In this document: one piece after another, positions 26,471 through 34,846 of the stretch | How positions within the stretch are numbered: the stretch's first letter is position 1 | Layout: the number at the start of each line of letters is the position of its first letter | Assembly: GCA_020633555.1 (NCBI GenBank) | Contig: JACKDL010000042.1 | Location: forward strand, 1-42,380 | Source of the DNA: Myxococcales bacterium | Lineage (GTDB): Bacteria; Myxococcota_A; Bradymonadia; UBA7976; UBA1532 | Direction of reading: 5' to 3' | Length of the DNA: 42,380 nucleotides | Program-made: the position numbers and the translations under genes | The notes under the pieces: model-generated | What the model was told of the DNA's origin: nothing | Database searches by the model: none | Seen by the model: the letters and a program-made list of their open reading frames with translations, nothing else

Positions 26471-28090
26471 ATGGCCAGCACCCTCCGCCAGCTCGAGCCG
26501 GCCGCCCGCAGCGGCGGGCGCACGCCCGGGGTGGACGCGCGCTTGTACGAGCGCGCCCGCGATCGGTTGGCGCGGCTGTGTCGCATCATGGCCATCCTGT
26601 TCGGGCTGGGCCTGGCGCTCACCGCCGTCATGGGGGGCTTCAGCCGGCTGACCGGCGCACAGGTGGCCCTGAACGCCGTGGGCAACGGGGGGCTGCTCGC
26701 CTTCAGCGTGTGGCTCATGCGCGCCGCGCGGGACGGGCGGCGCGCCCCACGGCGGGTGGCCGATCTGGGCGCCGTCTACGAGATCGCCATCGCCCTGTTC
26801 ATCTCGGTGGGAACCACCGAGTACGTCTACGCCAAGACGGGCGCGGTGCCCGTGGTCAGCCTGGCCAGCAGCCTGATCGTGCTGTTCCCGCTGGTGCTGC
26901 CGCTGCCGCGCGCCCGTACGTTGATCACCGCGATCCTCGCCGCGGCCATGGCCCCGGTGGGCCTGGCCTTGCTCATTCTGCTGGGCGAGGTGTACGCCAA
27001 CCCCCTGGATTTCCTTGTGATCAGCGTCGTGCCGGCCTTGTCTGTGCTGATGGCCATGCTGGGCTTCCAGGTGGTGCACCAGCTCTCGGTGGACCTGAGC
27101 GCGGCGCGGCAGATGGGCCGCTACCGGCTGGAGGATCGCCTGGGCGCCGGCGGCATGGGCGAGGTGTGGCGCGCCCGGCACGCGCGGCTGGCGCGGCCCG
27201 CGGCCATCAAGCTCATCCGCCAGGAGGCCCTGGGCGCGCGCGGCCCCGAGCACGTGGCGCGGGTGCTCGAGCGCTTCGAGCGGGAGGCGCAGGTCACCGC
27301 CAGCCTGCGCTCGCCGCACACCGTCGAGCTGTACGACTACGGCACCGCCAGCGACGGCACGGTGTACTACGTCATGGAGCTGCTCGAGGGCTTCGACCTC
27401 GAGACGCTGGTGCAGCGGTTCGGCCCCCAACCCCCGGCCCGGGTGGTCGGGCTGCTGGCCCAGATCTGCGACTCGCTGGCCGAGGCCCACGAGCGCGGGC
27501 TGGTGCACCGCGACATCAAGCCGGCCAACCTGCACCTGGCGCGGCTGGGGCTCACCGAGGACTTCGTGAAGGTGCTGGACTTCGGCCTGGTGGCGCTGCA
27601 GCCCGAGCGCCGGCCCGCTGACGCGGGCGTGAGCGTCGAGGGGGTGCCGGTGGGCACGCCCAGCTACATGGCCCCCGAGGCCGTTCAGGGCGCTCCCGGC
27701 CTGGACGAGCGCGCCGATCTCTACAGCCTGGGCTGCGTGGCCTGGTGGCTGCTCACCGGTCGCCCGGTGTTCGAGGGCAAGCCCATGGCGGTGATGGTGG
27801 CGCACTGCAACACCCCGCCGCCGCCCCTGGCCCCGCTCGGCGTGGCCGTGCCGCCCGCCCTGGAGGCCCTGATCATGGCCTGCCTGGCCAAGCAGCCAGC
27901 CGAGCGGCCGCCCTCGGCCCGCGCGCTGCAGCGGTCCCTCGCGGCCTTGAGCTTATCCGGCTGGTCGCCCGCCGAGGCCGCTGCCTGGTGGCAACGTCAC
28001 GCCCCCGAGACCGGCGAGATGTCGCTTCCGCCGGTGGCGATCTCGGCGGGGCTGGCCGATACTGTGCCCGCTTCGTCCACGACGGCTTGA
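26471..28090 (+). CDS. Membrane-anchored PknB-type Ser/Thr protein kinase with N-terminal TM domain
   Basis: 539 residues. The first 205 hold six predicted membrane helices (about 37-58, 66-83, 99-118, 127-145, 152-172, 180-203). The kinase follows (about 217-480), the reverse of the usual kinase-TM-sensor order. Catalytic landmarks are complete: GAGGMGEV (225-232), Lys247, HRDIKPAN (Asp348), DFG (370-372), APE (401-403). So it should be an active Ser/Thr kinase. The tail (WSPAEAAAWWQRHAPETGEM...) is short. The start is the ATG at 26471; it has no strong ribosome-binding site. Seven bases separate its stop from nadE, suggesting one operon. Confidence 0.9.
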   Translation: MASTLRQLEPAARSGGRTPGVDARLYERARDRLARLCRIMAILFGLGLALTAVMGGFSRLTGAQVALNAVGNGGLLAFSVWLMRAARDGRRAPRRVADLGAVYEIAIALFISVGTTEYVYAKTGAVPVVSLASSLIVLFPLVLPLPRARTLITAILAAAMAPVGLALLILLGEVYANPLDFLVISVVPALSVLMAMLGFQVVHQLSVDLSAARQMGRYRLEDRLGAGGMGEVWRARHARLARPAAIKLIRQEALGARGPEHVARVLERFEREAQVTASLRSPHTVELYDYGTASDGTVYYVMELLEGFDLETLVQRFGPQPPARVVGLLAQICDSLAEAHERGLVHRDIKPANLHLARLGLTEDFVKVLDFGLVALQPERRPADAGVSVEGVPVGTPSYMAPEAVQGAPGLDERADLYSLGCVAWWLLTGRPVFEGKPMAVMVAHCNTPPPPLAPLGVAVPPALEALIMACLAKQPAERPPSARALQRSLAALSLSGWSPAEAAAWWQRHAPETGEMSLPPVAISAGLADTVPASSTTA

Positions 28091-28097
28091 GGGGGCC

Positions 28098-30122
28098 ATG
28101 CGGGGCTTCGCCAGAATCAGCGCAGCGGTCCCGGAGTGCGCGGTGGCCGACTTCCAGGCCAACCGCCAGCACCACCTGAACCTGTGGCGCCAGGCCCACG
28201 AGGCCGGCGCCGCGGTGGTCGTCTTCCCCGAGCTGGGCCTGTGCGGCTACTCGGTGCGCGACCTGTTCCTGGACGGGCAGCTCCGGCGGAAGGTGGATCG
28301 CAGCCTGGCCTGGCTGGCCGAGCAGGGCCGCGACCTGGCCCCGCTGGCCCTGGTGGGCCTGCCGGTGGCCGTCGCCCCGGGCCTGTACAACTGCGCTGCT
28401 GCGCTGCAGGGCGGCCGGGTGCTGGGGGTGGTGCCCAAGGCCTACCTGCCCACCTACCGCGAGTTCGAGGAGGCCCGGTGGTTCCGCCCCGGCGCCGAGG
28501 TGCCCGCCGGCAGCACCTGCACCGTGGCCGGCCAGACGGTGCCCTTCGGCACCGATCTGCTGTTCGACGGCCCCGATGGCCTGACGGTGGGCGTGGAGAT
28601 CTGCGAGGACTACTGGGTGCAGGTGCCCCCCAGCGCCCTGCAGGTGGGCGCCGGGGCCACGGTGATCTGCAACCTGTCCGCCAGCAACTTCACCGTGGGC
28701 AAGGCCGAGCTGCGCCGCCTGCTGGCCCGGGCCGCCAGCGACCGCGGCAAGTGCGCCTACGTCTACGTGGCCGCGGGCCCCGGCGAGAGCAGCACCGATC
28801 TGGCCTTCGACGCCGACGCCTTCATCTGCGAGAACGGCAGCGTGCTGGCCGAGTCCACGCGCTTCGCCCGGCACGACCAGCTCATCAGCGTGGACGTGGA
28901 TCTGGAGCGCCTGATCCGCGAGCGCCTGAGCACTGGCAGCTTCGGGGACTGCGCGCGGGCCAACCCGCGGCCCTTCCGCCGGGTGCCCTTCACCGCCAAG
29001 GCGCCGCCCGCGCCCCTGCGCCGCGAGGTGTCGGCCCACCCCTTCCTGCCCAGCGATCCGGCCACCCTGGCCACGCGCTGCTGGGAGATCTTCGAGATCC
29101 AATCCAACGCCCTGGCCACCCGCATGGCGGCCATCGGCGCGCCCAAGCTGGTGCTGGGCGTGTCGGGCGGCCTCGACAGCACCCACGCGGCGCTGGTGGC
29201 CGCCCAGGCGCTCGACCTGCGCGGCCAGCCCCGCAGCGACCTGGTGTGCGTCACCATGCCCGGCCTGGGCACCACCGCCGGCACCCGCAGCAACGCCGAG
29301 GTGCTCAGCGAGGCCCTGGGCGCCACCTTCATGGAGATCGGCGTCAGCGACGCCAGCCGCCACATCCTGCAGGCGGTGGGGCACCCCGCCGCCGTGGGCG
29401 CCGACAGCGTGGACGCGCTGGTGGACCGCCTGCGGGCCGATCCGGCCCTGGGTGACATCACCCTGGAGAACGTGCAGGCCCGCCTGCGCACGCTGCTGTT
29501 GATGACCGTGGCCAACCAGCGCCACGGCCTGGTGGTGGGCACGGGCGATCTGAGCGAGAAGGCCCTGGGCTGGGCCACCTACGCCGGCGATCACATCGCC
29601 ATGTACGACGTGAACGCGGGCGTCCCCAAGACCTTGATCCGCTTCGTGATTCGGTGGGTCGCCAACGAGCGGGCGGCCACCTGGACCGGCGACGTGGCCG
29701 CCCTGCGCGAGACCCTGTTCGCCATCCTCGACACGCCCATCTCGCCCGAGCTGCTGCCCGCCAGCGAGGACGGCGCCATCGCCCAGCTCACCGAGGCCAC
29801 CATCGGCCCCTACGAGCTGCACGACTTCTTCCTGTACCACCTGGTGCGGGAGGGGGCGCGCCCGGGCCGGATCCTGGATCTGGCCCGGCACGCGTTCCCA
29901 CGGGAACGCTACGACAACGAGACCCTGCGCCGCTGGCTGCGGGTGTTCGTGAAGCGCTTCTTCACCCAGCAGTTCAAGCGCTCCTGCACCGCCGACGCCC
30001 CCAAGGTGGGCACCGTCGCCCTGTCGCCCCGGGGCGACTGGCGCATGCCCAGCGACGCCCGCCCTGCCGCCTGGCTCGCTGCCGTCGACCGCTGGCAGGA
30101 AGAGGAGGCCCCCGCCCCGTGA
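28098..30122 (+). CDS. nadE: Glutamine-dependent NAD+ synthetase
   Basis: 674 residues, the two-domain form also found in Mycobacterium tuberculosis. The N-terminal nitrilase-type amidase has its Glu-Lys-Cys triad: E45 (FPELGLCGY), K114 (KAYLPTY), C169 (EICEDYW). It releases ammonia from glutamine. The C-terminal synthetase has the ATP-binding loop SGGLDST (356-362) and the family segment VVGTGDLSEKALGWATYAGDH. The enzyme converts nicotinate adenine dinucleotide to NAD+ in the last step of the pathway. The ATG follows GAGGGGG. Its TGA overlaps the GTG of the next gene. Placement between a kinase and a cyclic-nucleotide-binding protein suggests regulated NAD synthesis (inference). Confidence 0.96.
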   Translation: MRGFARISAAVPECAVADFQANRQHHLNLWRQAHEAGAAVVVFPELGLCGYSVRDLFLDGQLRRKVDRSLAWLAEQGRDLAPLALVGLPVAVAPGLYNCAAALQGGRVLGVVPKAYLPTYREFEEARWFRPGAEVPAGSTCTVAGQTVPFGTDLLFDGPDGLTVGVEICEDYWVQVPPSALQVGAGATVICNLSASNFTVGKAELRRLLARAASDRGKCAYVYVAAGPGESSTDLAFDADAFICENGSVLAESTRFARHDQLISVDVDLERLIRERLSTGSFGDCARANPRPFRRVPFTAKAPPAPLRREVSAHPFLPSDPATLATRCWEIFEIQSNALATRMAAIGAPKLVLGVSGGLDSTHAALVAAQALDLRGQPRSDLVCVTMPGLGTTAGTRSNAEVLSEALGATFMEIGVSDASRHILQAVGHPAAVGADSVDALVDRLRADPALGDITLENVQARLRTLLLMTVANQRHGLVVGTGDLSEKALGWATYAGDHIAMYDVNAGVPKTLIRFVIRWVANERAATWTGDVAALRETLFAILDTPISPELLPASEDGAIAQLTEATIGPYELHDFFLYHLVREGARPGRILDLARHAFPRERYDNETLRRWLRVFVKRFFTQQFKRSCTADAPKVGTVALSPRGDWRMPSDARPAAWLAAVDRWQEEEAPAP

Positions 30123-31228
30123 ACTACTCGAAGACCATGAAGCGGGCCGAGGAGGCCATCCGCCTGCAGCGCCGCATGCCTTATGCCTTGGGGCCCATGA
30201 TCCTCGCCCTGCGCACCCTGCTGGACGCCGGCATGCCCGAGCGCGCCGCGGAGGAGGCCCTGAAGTATGCCCACGGCCTGGGCGCCGGCGAGCGCGCCGG
30301 CCATGGGCTGCTGGAGCTGGTGCAGAAGGCCCGCACCAAGCACTACGTGGGGGGCGAGGCCATCGTCCGCGAGGGCGACCGGGCCGATGAGCTGTTTGTC
30401 CTCACCAGCGGCAGCGCGCGGGTCGAGCGTGAGGGATCGCTCATCGCCCGTCTGGGCCGGGGGCAGTCCTTCGGCGAGGCCGCCGTCCTCGGCGGCTACC
30501 CGCGCACCGCATCGGTGATCGTCGAGGGCGGCGCCAGCGTGGTGGCCATCCGGCGCGCCGCGCTGTTCGCCCTGGGCACCCGCTCACAAGAGTTCAAGCG
30601 CATGCTGCGGGCCCTGCACCGCAACCGCGTGCTCGAGCAGCTCGTGCCCGATCACGCGGTGCTGGGGGCCATTGAGCCCAAGCACCGCCACCTGCTGTTC
30701 AACTACTTCGAGTCGCGCACCGCCTACGCGGGCACCGATCTGGTGCGCGAGGGCGGCCGCAGCGCCGGCTTCTACGTATTGGGCTCGGGCCAGGTGCGGG
30801 TGTGGCGCAAGAACGACGACGCCCCCAACCGGCGCGAGGTGCTGGCCGAGCTGGGCCCGGGCGACGTGTTCGGCGAGATCTCGCTGCTGCAGGATGTGCC
30901 CGCCACGGCCACCGTCGAGGCCACCGAGAAGGTCAACTACTTCGTCCTGTGGCGGGAAGCCTTCGACCTGCTCATGGAGGACTTCCCCGATCAGAAGGCC
31001 CGCATCGAGCACGTGGCCGACCGCCGGCGCTCGGCCCTGGGCGGCAAGATCGCGCCTCCGCCGCTGCCCGCCGTGGTGCAGGCGATGACGGGCATGAACA
31101 TGGTCTGCCCGGTGTGCGGCGAGGTGAGCGCCGTGGCCAAGGAGTGCCCCGCCTGCGGCGCCGACGTGGAGGCCGAGCGGCGGGCGACCCTTCCGCTGAC
31201 CCGCTGGGACTTCAGCACCGCGGAGTAG
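30119..31228 (+). CDS. Protein with two cyclic-nucleotide-binding domains and a zinc ribbon
   Basis: 369 residues from the GTG at 30119 (GTGA overlap with nadE). After an N-terminal helical region there are two CAP-like cNMP-binding folds: GGEAIVREGDRADELFVLTSG...GQSFGEAAVLGGYPRTASVIV, and GTDLVREGGRSAGFYVLGSG...GDVFGEISLLQDVPATATV. Both carry the phosphate-binding FGE motif, but the first has YPRTAS and the second VPATAT at the usual R[ST]A position, so the second lacks the Arg that contacts the cyclic phosphate. The C-terminus has a CPVCGE...CPACG zinc ribbon. There is no DNA-binding helix-turn-helix, so it is more likely a regulatory subunit than a transcription factor. Confidence 0.85.
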   Translation: MNYSKTMKRAEEAIRLQRRMPYALGPMILALRTLLDAGMPERAAEEALKYAHGLGAGERAGHGLLELVQKARTKHYVGGEAIVREGDRADELFVLTSGSARVEREGSLIARLGRGQSFGEAAVLGGYPRTASVIVEGGASVVAIRRAALFALGTRSQEFKRMLRALHRNRVLEQLVPDHAVLGAIEPKHRHLLFNYFESRTAYAGTDLVREGGRSAGFYVLGSGQVRVWRKNDDAPNRREVLAELGPGDVFGEISLLQDVPATATVEATEKVNYFVLWREAFDLLMEDFPDQKARIEHVADRRRSALGGKIAPPPLPAVVQAMTGMNMVCPVCGEVSAVAKECPACGADVEAERRATLPLTRWDFSTAE

Positions 31229-31240
31229 GCTGCGGCCGCC

Positions 31241-31402
31241 ACAGCGCGTCCCGGCGCCAGATCCACCACGGCGATGGACCGGAGCGCGTCCACGTCGCCG
31301 AATGGCGGGGACCGCGGTCGTCGAGAGGCCGCAGCCCACCGGCGGAGGCCACGACGGCGCGTTCCGGCGCCCGATCCACCACGGCGGTCGGCCGGAGCGC
31401 CT
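31241..31402 (+). repeat. Pair of about 49-bp direct repeats, 113 bp apart
   Basis: The segments 31241-31289 and 31354-31402 are alike, sharing for example GATCCACCACGGCG and CCGGAGCGC, with roughly 40 of 49 bases the same by eye. The spacing suggests an old tandem duplication whose second halves have diverged. Confidence 0.55.
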
Positions 31403-31434
31403 GCGGCCGGGGGAGCCGACCGCAGGTCGGCGGT

Positions 31435-31663
31435 GCGGGGGGCGGGCCCCCCGCCGGTCAACACGGAAACCCGGTTGCCCCACGACAGCGGCCATCCGAA
31501 GTGGCGGGGGTCTGGGGGCGCCCAGCCCCCAGCAGGGTCCCAGGGACAGCGTCCCTGGCCACGGATGGCGCCACGGCAGCGAAGCGACCAACCGGGTGGA
31601 GAAGGTGGCGGCGATCCACGCCCCGAGCCCGATCGCGGCCAGAAGCCGCGTGCGCGCGGCGGT
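31435..31663 (+). repeat. Left copy of inverted multi-hairpin repeat
   Basis: It pairs with 31937-32166 about a mirror axis at 31800. The core 31532-31601 is nearly identical to the complement of 31999-32068 (three differences in 70). Hairpins inside: 31435-31454 (GCGGGGGG/CCCCCCGC), 31512-31532 (CTGGGGGC/GCCCCCAG), 31540-31558 (CCAGGGAC/GTCCCTGG) and 31635-31649 (GCGGC/GCCGC). Confidence 0.75.
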
Positions 31664-31936
31664 CCAAGGCGCTTTGCGGCGGAGGCTCACAGCGGGGCGG
31701 CGGATCGTGGCCGCCGAGGTTCGCCGCGTTGTGTTCTTGGTGGTTCACGAGGTGTTCGACGCGCTGCACTTGAGCGCAGCGGGCCGGCTGTTTGCGAGGT
31801 TGGCTCAGGCCGCCCTGGTGCACTTGAGTGCGAGGTCGCGGTCCAGTGCCACCTGCAGGTGGATCAGCGCGGTGGAGACTCGCACCGGGATGCACTTCCG
31901 TTCCGTCCGCAGTGCTTCGGAGGCTATGCGGCTCAG

Positions 31937-32166
31937 GGCGGCGCGCGCGCGTGGCCTTCGGCCACGATCGAATCCGCGGCGCCTTCCGACACTGCGCTCT
32001 CCACCGGGTTGGCCACTTCGCTGCCGTGGCGCCATCCGTGGCCAGGGACGCTGTCCCTGGGACCCTGCCGAGGGGGGCCCCCCTCGGACACCCCCCGCTT
32101 CGGCGAAAGCCGTTGTGAATCAAAGGGGTTTACTGTGTTGGATGGCGGGGGGCCAATGCCCCCCGC
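31937..32166 (-). repeat. Right copy of inverted multi-hairpin repeat
   Basis: Counterpart of 31435-31663. Its hairpins are 32145-32166 (GCGGGGGGC/GCCCCCCGC), 32068-32087 (CCGAGGGGGG/CCCCCCTCGG), 32042-32060 (CCAGGGAC/GTCCCTGG) and 31951-31965 (GTGGC/GCCAC). The second and fourth differ in sequence from the left copy but keep full pairing. Confidence 0.75.
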
Positions 32167-32197
32167 ACCGCCTGGACTTGGCCGGCTCCCCCCGAGT

Positions 32198-32362
32198 CTG
32201 GCGCTCCGCTCCGAGGTGGTGGCGGGCCGTCAGGCGCTACGCTCCGAGGTGGCGGCGGGTCGTCTGGCGCTCCGCTCCGAGGTGGCACCGGGTCGCCTGG
32301 CGCTCCGCTCCGAGGTCGCGTCGGGTCGCTTGGCGCTCCGCTCCGAGGTGGCTGCGGCTCGG
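32198..32362 (+). repeat. Five tandem 33-bp units (minisatellite)
   Basis: The units start at 32198, 32231, 32264, 32297 and 32330 and share GGCGCTCCGCTCCGAGGT. Because 33 is a multiple of three, one frame reads an 11-residue repeat (LALRSEVAAGR), but there is no supported start or ribosome-binding site, so coding is doubtful. A partial sixth unit begins at 32363. Confidence 0.85.
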
Positions 32363-32409
32363 ATGGCGTCGTTCGGCCCGCGGCGACGCACCGGAAGACC
32401 GCAGCGAAA

Positions 32410-32778
32410 TCAGAACCCGGGGTTGGCGTCGCCCAGGAGCTGCTCGCTGGCCTCGTCCACGGACAGATCCTGCGGCTTCTCGGGTACGACGTAGTGCTGC
32501 ACGCCGTTGCCGTTCAGGTGGACCTGAACCGTCACGCCCGCCGGGATGGGCATGTCGAAGGCGGCCAGCACCTTGTGCGGATCGGCCTCGAGCTCCTTGG
32601 CGAACTGCGGATCAGACCAGGCCTTGGTGACCACCTGGGCCCAGGCGTCGTGCTCGGCCTGGCTGGCCCCACTGTTGGCCGGCGCCGTGGCCGCCCCGCC
32701 GGTGGTGGTGGTGGTCGTGGTGGTGGTGGTGCCGTCGGCGTTGGTCACCGTCGTGACGGTGGTGGTGGTGGTCCCCAA
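32410..32778 (-). CDS. Nitrile-hydratase-leader-like (NHLP) small protein, possible RiPP precursor
   Basis: 122 residues. Residues 41-117 match the NHLP/TOMM propeptide pattern: W-x-x-V-V-x-K-A-W-S-D-P-x-F, then EADPHKVLAAF, IPAGVTVQVH, GVQHYVVPEKP and a final LSVDEASEQLLGD. In RiPP precursors this last segment (usually LSDEELEAVAGG) is where the leader ends and the core starts; here only ANPGF follows, so no classical core is present. The first 40 residues are an odd Thr-rich tract (from GGT-repeat DNA). The nitrile hydratase metal motif (CxxCSC) is absent. The TTG at 32778 is chosen because GAGGGG (overlapping the upstream stop) lies 9 bases before it. Third gene of the operon. Confidence 0.8.
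   Translation of the reverse strand: MGTTTTTVTTVTNADGTTTTTTTTTTGGAATAPANSGASQAEHDAWAQVVTKAWSDPQFAKELEADPHKVLAAFDMPIPAGVTVQVHLNGNGVQHYVVPEKPQDLSVDEASEQLLGDANPGF
32698..32774. repeat. GGT trinucleotide tract coding for poly-Thr
   Basis: Runs of GGT (32698-32731 and about 32758-32774 on the plus strand) encode the N-terminal Thr runs of the NHLP-like protein. It is a slippage-prone microsatellite inside a coding region. Confidence 0.7.
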
Positions 32779-32790
32779 AGCGCAATCCCC

Positions 32791-33633
32791 TCAGGTGCAA
32801 AGCCGGTCCAGCGCCGCCGGTGCGACCCCCAGATCGGTCAACAGTGTCAACAGCTCAGAGTCATCGGGCTGCCATGCAGCCTCGGCCGAGCATAGGTGCG
32901 CCGCGTCGCGGGCGGCAAGGGCTACCCGACCCCGGGCCGCCGCGGGCAGCGGCCACACCACCGCGACGTTCTCTTCGACGTGGGCAGCGTCGCTGCCCTG
33001 GGCGCTGTGCACCCGCAGGCAGCGGGTGGCGTCCAGGCCGCCGAAGAGCGCGCGGACCTGCGCCACATGGTCAGGGCCCAGCACCAACGCCAGGCGCTCG
33101 ACGGCGTGGGCGTAGCCCACGACCCCCAGCGGGCCGTCGGTGGCCTCGGTCAGCGCCTCGAACAGCGCCACGAGCGCGACCGCCGTGGGCGGGCGCCAAG
33201 CCTCGACCACCGCCTCAGCGGGCAGGCCCAGGGCGGCCAGGTCCCTGAGCGCCAGCCGGTCGTGGCCCGCCTCTTCCCGGCCCTTCTGCTCGGCCCAGGC
33301 CCGCAGCGTCGGCCACCCCTGGGCGCCAAACCGCTCGGCGGCCCGGGCGAGCAGGCGGGGGGTGTGGGTGGTGAGGTGGTAGTAGGCGGCCAGGCGCCAG
33401 ACCCAGCGCACGGGCGTCAGCGGGGCGCGGCGGGCGCCGCCCTGCGCCCAGGCGGCCCGCTGGCCCGCCGCGATGGCGCCGTCCAGCAGGTGCGCGGTGC
33501 TGGCCCGGCTGCCAGTGCCCCGCATGGGCGCCGCGAAGAGGTCGCTGGGGCCCGTGGGGCGATGCAGCCAGGCGCGCTGGGCGTCGGCCACCACCACCCG
33601 GCCGTCCCCCAGGGCGACCCACTCGACGGTCAA
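32791..33633 (-). CDS. Heme-oxygenase-like (TenA/PqqC/HDO superfamily) putative diiron oxidase
   Basis: 280 residues. From about residue 78 it is all-helical with the pattern of iron-containing redox enzymes of the heme-oxygenase-like fold: YYHLTTHTPRLLARAAERF, KGREEAGHDRLALRDLAALG, VVGYAHAVERLAL and RVHSAQGSDAAHVEEN. Candidate iron ligands are His86 or His90, Glu120/Glu121 with His124, Glu179, His209, and Asp215/His218. Members of this superfamily oxidise, decarboxylate or cleave small molecules and amino-acid side chains. The substrate is unknown. The first 75 residues are unfamiliar. Start TTG at 33633, 4 bases after the TrpD-like stop, without a strong ribosome-binding site; coupling is likely. 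Placed between a TrpD-like enzyme and an NHLP-type peptide. Confidence 0.75.
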   Translation of the reverse strand: MTVEWVALGDGRVVVADAQRAWLHRPTGPSDLFAAPMRGTGSRASTAHLLDGAIAAGQRAAWAQGGARRAPLTPVRWVWRLAAYYHLTTHTPRLLARAAERFGAQGWPTLRAWAEQKGREEAGHDRLALRDLAALGLPAEAVVEAWRPPTAVALVALFEALTEATDGPLGVVGYAHAVERLALVLGPDHVAQVRALFGGLDATRCLRVHSAQGSDAAHVEENVAVVWPLPAAARGRVALAARDAAHLCSAEAAWQPDDSELLTLLTDLGVAPAALDRLCT

Positions 33634-33637
33634 GGCC

Positions 33638-34762
<1,125 letters not shown>

Positions 34763-34797
34763 TGCCCTCTCCTGCGGTCGTGTGTCGGGATGCCGGC

Positions 34798-34826
34798 AGC
34801 ATGGGACACCGCCGGCCGTGAGTAAA
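34798..34826 (-). promoter_or_regulatory. Sigma-70-type promoter of the TrpD-like/HDO/NHLP operon
   Basis: On the minus strand TTTACT (34826-34821) and CATGCT (34803-34798) are spaced by exactly 17 bases. The start would be near 34791, giving a leader of about 29 bases before the GTG at 34762. Both boxes are weak matches. Confidence 0.4.
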
Positions 34827-34846
34827 GGGCCTCGGGTGGGGGCGGC

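Larger units (their letters stand above)
31229..32409. other. 1.2-kb gene-free block of structured repeats
   Basis: This lies between convergent genes. Open frames occur on both strands but cross inverted and tandem repeats, lack ribosome-binding sites and share no recognisable domain. It contains a pair of 49-bp direct repeats (31241 and 31354), an inverted pair of a multi-hairpin unit (31435-32166), a perfect 14-bp palindrome at 31849-31862, and five 33-bp tandem units (32198-32362). Confidence 0.7.

Noticed and set aside
31458..32123. Minus-strand reading frame in the repeat block as a pseudogene or transposase
   Set aside because: No recognisable domain; similar translated segments appear at both inverted arms only because of the repeat.
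32198..32362. CRISPR array
   Set aside because: The 33-bp units are contiguous with no unique spacers, and no cas genes are present.
31302..32630. Long open frame across the repeat block
   Set aside because: It crosses inverted and tandem repeats, is rich in Arg/Gly/Ala as chance frames are in GC-rich DNA, has no ribosome-binding site, and runs antisense into the NHLP gene.
32410..32778. Nitrile hydratase alpha subunit
   Set aside because: The protein is far too short and lacks the CxxCSC metal-binding motif; only the leader-like portion is matched.
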